DNA of 5,941 bases from Thermoplasmata archaeon (GTDB lineage: Archaea > Thermoplasmatota > E2 > UBA202 > JdFR-43), in contig QMSU01000070.1 in the NCBI GenBank assembly GCA_003650975.1, positions 1 to 5,941 of the forward strand. Direction: 5' to 3'. Shown one piece after another: positions 4,241 through 5,941 of this stretch. The notes under the pieces were generated by a model. That model made no database searches, was not told the origin of the DNA, and was given only the letters and a program-made list of their open reading frames with translations. Position 1 is the stretch's first letter. Every line of letters begins with the position of its first letter. The position numbers were made by a program, and so were the translations under genes.

Positions 4241-5941
4241 ATGGAAATCAGAAACCCTGACCACGATTTCTTCAAAGAGTTTCTCAAACCATACTATGTG
4301 GTCACAAAAGATGGACAGTATCTCTTCGGCACCATCCAGAAGGGAAGACGTCCGGATCGCGTGTTTTACATGGTACCGGAAGATTACCGGCTCGGCAGGG
4401 GGCAACAATCTTTTGATGCAGAGCGGGGGAAAAAACTGTTTCATATCATCGAAGAATATGTGGCGGAGATGGATAAAATTGTTCAGGATGGCGTGCAGGG
4501 AGAACACGAGTACGAGACCGGGCTGCAGGTGGTAGTGAGCATAGAAAATCCTCATTCTGCCTATATGGCATGGATGGGGAAGCTGATGATTTTCCCGCCA
4601 AAAAACATTCCCATCTCCTGCTGGAATTACATCATCCCGGAGAAACTTCCCCATGAATATATAAAAAGAATCAAGAAGGTGTGGCCCTCCTTCAATGAGA
4701 ACGAGCCGCTTACGTTGTATGACTTCACCGGAATGAATAGCGATGTGAGAAAGGTAATGAATCTTCGCATCGACTATTTCGGCGGAGCCTACAAAAAACC
4801 AAACCTCACCATGGTATGGAACAGGGCCGAACACGAGGGGCTGATCTCATACCATGCAGGATGCTGTCATGGAAGAATCCTCAAGGGGTTGAGCGGAACG
4901 GGGAAAACAACGCTGACCGTGGGCGACGATATTGAGCAGGACGATGCACTGGTGGGATTGCCGGTGTGCAGGAACGGCCGCATCGAGAGGATAAAAATAA
5001 TAGGACTTGAAGCGGCAAGTTTCGCCAAATCAGAGGGGCTGACCGAAGAGGGTCCTGAATGGAAGGGCCTTATGAAATCGAAGGAGGGGAGAATAGTGCT
5101 TGCCATGAATATCGACTGCGAGAATGTTGAATATGTCACCAGAACGATATATGGCCATGAGGTGGTGGTTCCCGTGGCCCGCGGATCGGCGGGAAAGCTC
5201 ATCTGCACGCAGTATGAAAAAAGCGGGACGACAAACGGGCGTTTCATTTTTCAGTTCAGCGACCTCAACCCGCAATGGGGAAAAGAGCAGACCCTCCGGG
5301 CCGAAGGACTCAGTTTCCGTCGGTTCGACATCCTCGAACCCATCATCCGTGTGACAGACCCTTCTATGGCCGTTGCGCTCGACAGTGGCTGCGAGAGTGT
5401 CATCACCTCTGCGGTGGAAGGAAGGCCGGCCGGCTCCAGGGTGCGGGTGTATGCGGCAACTGATTTCATGGCGCGGGAACAGGCCGAGCAGGCTGTACTT
5501 AAATTGGCAGCCTATGGAGATATGAACCTAGGTCTTAATGGCAACCTGATATTTTTTGTGGTTAACACGGGCTCTGTGGGGGCGCATGACATAGAGGGGT
5601 TTGCCACCGGGAAGGGAGAAAAAATAGGAGTGCGTGATTCGAAAAAGCTTATCGAACTGGTGGAGAATGCCCGCATCGAAAAGTGGCTCACCCATCCCGC
5701 ATTTGGCTACCTGATTCCAGACCCGAGGGAGCTGGAGGAAATCCACGGGATGGCGGGGTTTTCCAGAAGATTCAATCCCCTTCGCTTTTACACCCCTGAG
5801 GAGATACGGGCGTTCATCAAGAGAGATATTGAGGAAAGAACTGCTTATCTGCAGGAGCTGTTCCGCGGGCAAAAAAGAGAGGAGGAACTGCGGAATGTCA
5901 TTAACGTGTGGAAAAGATGCCCCATCCCGTCTCCGGAAAAA
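4241..5941 (+). CDS. ATP-type phosphoenolpyruvate carboxykinase-like protein, 3' end outside window
   Basis: ATP-type PEPCK converts oxaloacetate and ATP to phosphoenolpyruvate, CO2 and ADP in the cytosol, the entry step of gluconeogenesis. The frame is open for 567 codons to the window edge. Key sites in order: GRRPDR (35-40) at the place of the substrate-binding GRSPKDK; GGAYKK (181-186), with K186 aligned to the metal-ligand lysine of E. coli PckA; H205 in SYHAG, aligned to its metal-ligand histidine at the same 19-residue spacing; the P-loop GLSGTGKTT (216-224, K222); GDD (228-230) for Mg/Mn; GLEAASFAK at the family GGCYAK position; and VNTG (441-444). The loops before and after the P-loop are shorter than in E. 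coli: K222 to D230 is 8 residues, against 15 as I recall it. The start is fixed by an upstream in-frame stop and a leaderless TATA arrangement. The product already exceeds the E. coli length (540), so it has a C-terminal extension. It is clearly in the superfamily, but divergent enough that activity should be treated as probable, not certain. Confidence 0.85.
   Translation, partial: MEIRNPDHDFFKEFLKPYYVVTKDGQYLFGTIQKGRRPDRVFYMVPEDYRLGRGQQSFDAERGKKLFHIIEEYVAEMDKIVQDGVQGEHEYETGLQVVVSIENPHSAYMAWMGKLMIFPPKNIPISCWNYIIPEKLPHEYIKRIKKVWPSFNENEPLTLYDFTGMNSDVRKVMNLRIDYFGGAYKKPNLTMVWNRAEHEGLISYHAGCCHGRILKGLSGTGKTTLTVGDDIEQDDALVGLPVCRNGRIERIKIIGLEAASFAKSEGLTEEGPEWKGLMKSKEGRIVLAMNIDCENVEYVTRTIYGHEVVVPVARGSAGKLICTQYEKSGTTNGRFIFQFSDLNPQWGKEQTLRAEGLSFRRFDILEPIIRVTDPSMAVALDSGCESVITSAVEGRPAGSRVRVYAATDFMAREQAEQAVLKLAAYGDMNLGLNGNLIFFVVNTGSVGAHDIEGFATGKGEKIGVRDSKKLIELVENARIEKWLTHPAFGYLIPDPRELEEIHGMAGFSRRFNPLRFYTPEEIRAFIKRDIEERTAYLQELFRGQKREEELRNVINVWKRCPIPSPEK

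Noticed and set aside
4164..4535. Plus-strand ORF of 123 codons overlapping the PEPCK start
   Set aside because: It lies in another frame over well-supported PEPCK coding sequence, has no SD, and is Ser/Lys-rich without motifs.
4097..4834. Minus-strand ORF (245 codons) opposite the PEPCK N-terminal half
   Set aside because: The plus strand carries recognisable PEPCK motifs in a continuous frame; the antisense product has no family features.
1..5941. CRISPR array, insertion sequence or prophage modules
   Set aside because: No regularly spaced repeats, transposase, terminal inverted repeats or phage structural motifs were found.

Overview
The window looks archaeal. It holds a group II chaperonin (thermosome)-like gene, an archaeal-type tRNA-Pro(UGG) with no encoded CCA, TATA-like boxes 26-30 bases upstream of several start codons, and Shine-Dalgarno (SD) sequences of the archaeal GGAGGTGA type. 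A euryarchaeal or Thermoplasmatota-like host is possible, but the window has no lineage marker I can rely on. GC looks intermediate.

Layout. Bases 1-1253 hold a divergent thermosome-like gene that enters from the left edge. It is interrupted by an in-frame TAG at 501-503 and continues in the same frame as a second cistron with its own SD and ATG (513). That second half carries the chaperonin equatorial domain fused to a complete CPYC glutaredoxin domain. Bases 1254-1552 hold no classical gene, but do contain a 45-codon small ORF behind a very good SD (1297-1434), overlaid on a chain of hairpins and complementary segments. Next come a small membrane-anchored or secreted hypothetical protein (1553-1801) and an exported serine beta-lactamase-family hydrolase (1923-3110). 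A convergent CPBP-family intramembrane protease (3141-3794, minus strand) follows. Its promoter region is shared back to back with tRNA-Pro(UGG) at 3837-3911. Bases 3912-4240 contain one mini-ORF with a near-perfect SD, again ending in TAG and open in frame beyond it. From 4241 to the right edge runs an ATP-type phosphoenolpyruvate carboxykinase (PEPCK)-like gene whose 3' end lies outside the window.

How the genes fit together. There is no obvious single pathway. The exported hydrolase and the CPBP protease are both envelope-related. The PEPCK points to gluconeogenesis or anaplerotic metabolism and appears to have its own leaderless promoter. The most unusual locus is the split chaperonin-glutaredoxin gene. 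It combines an apical domain with a CX4C tail, an amber codon at the apical/equatorial junction, apparent loss of the catalytic ATPase aspartate, and a thiol-disulfide domain at the C-terminus. This suggests a redox-linked, chaperonin-derived protein made as two polypeptides or by amber read-through, rather than a standard thermosome subunit.
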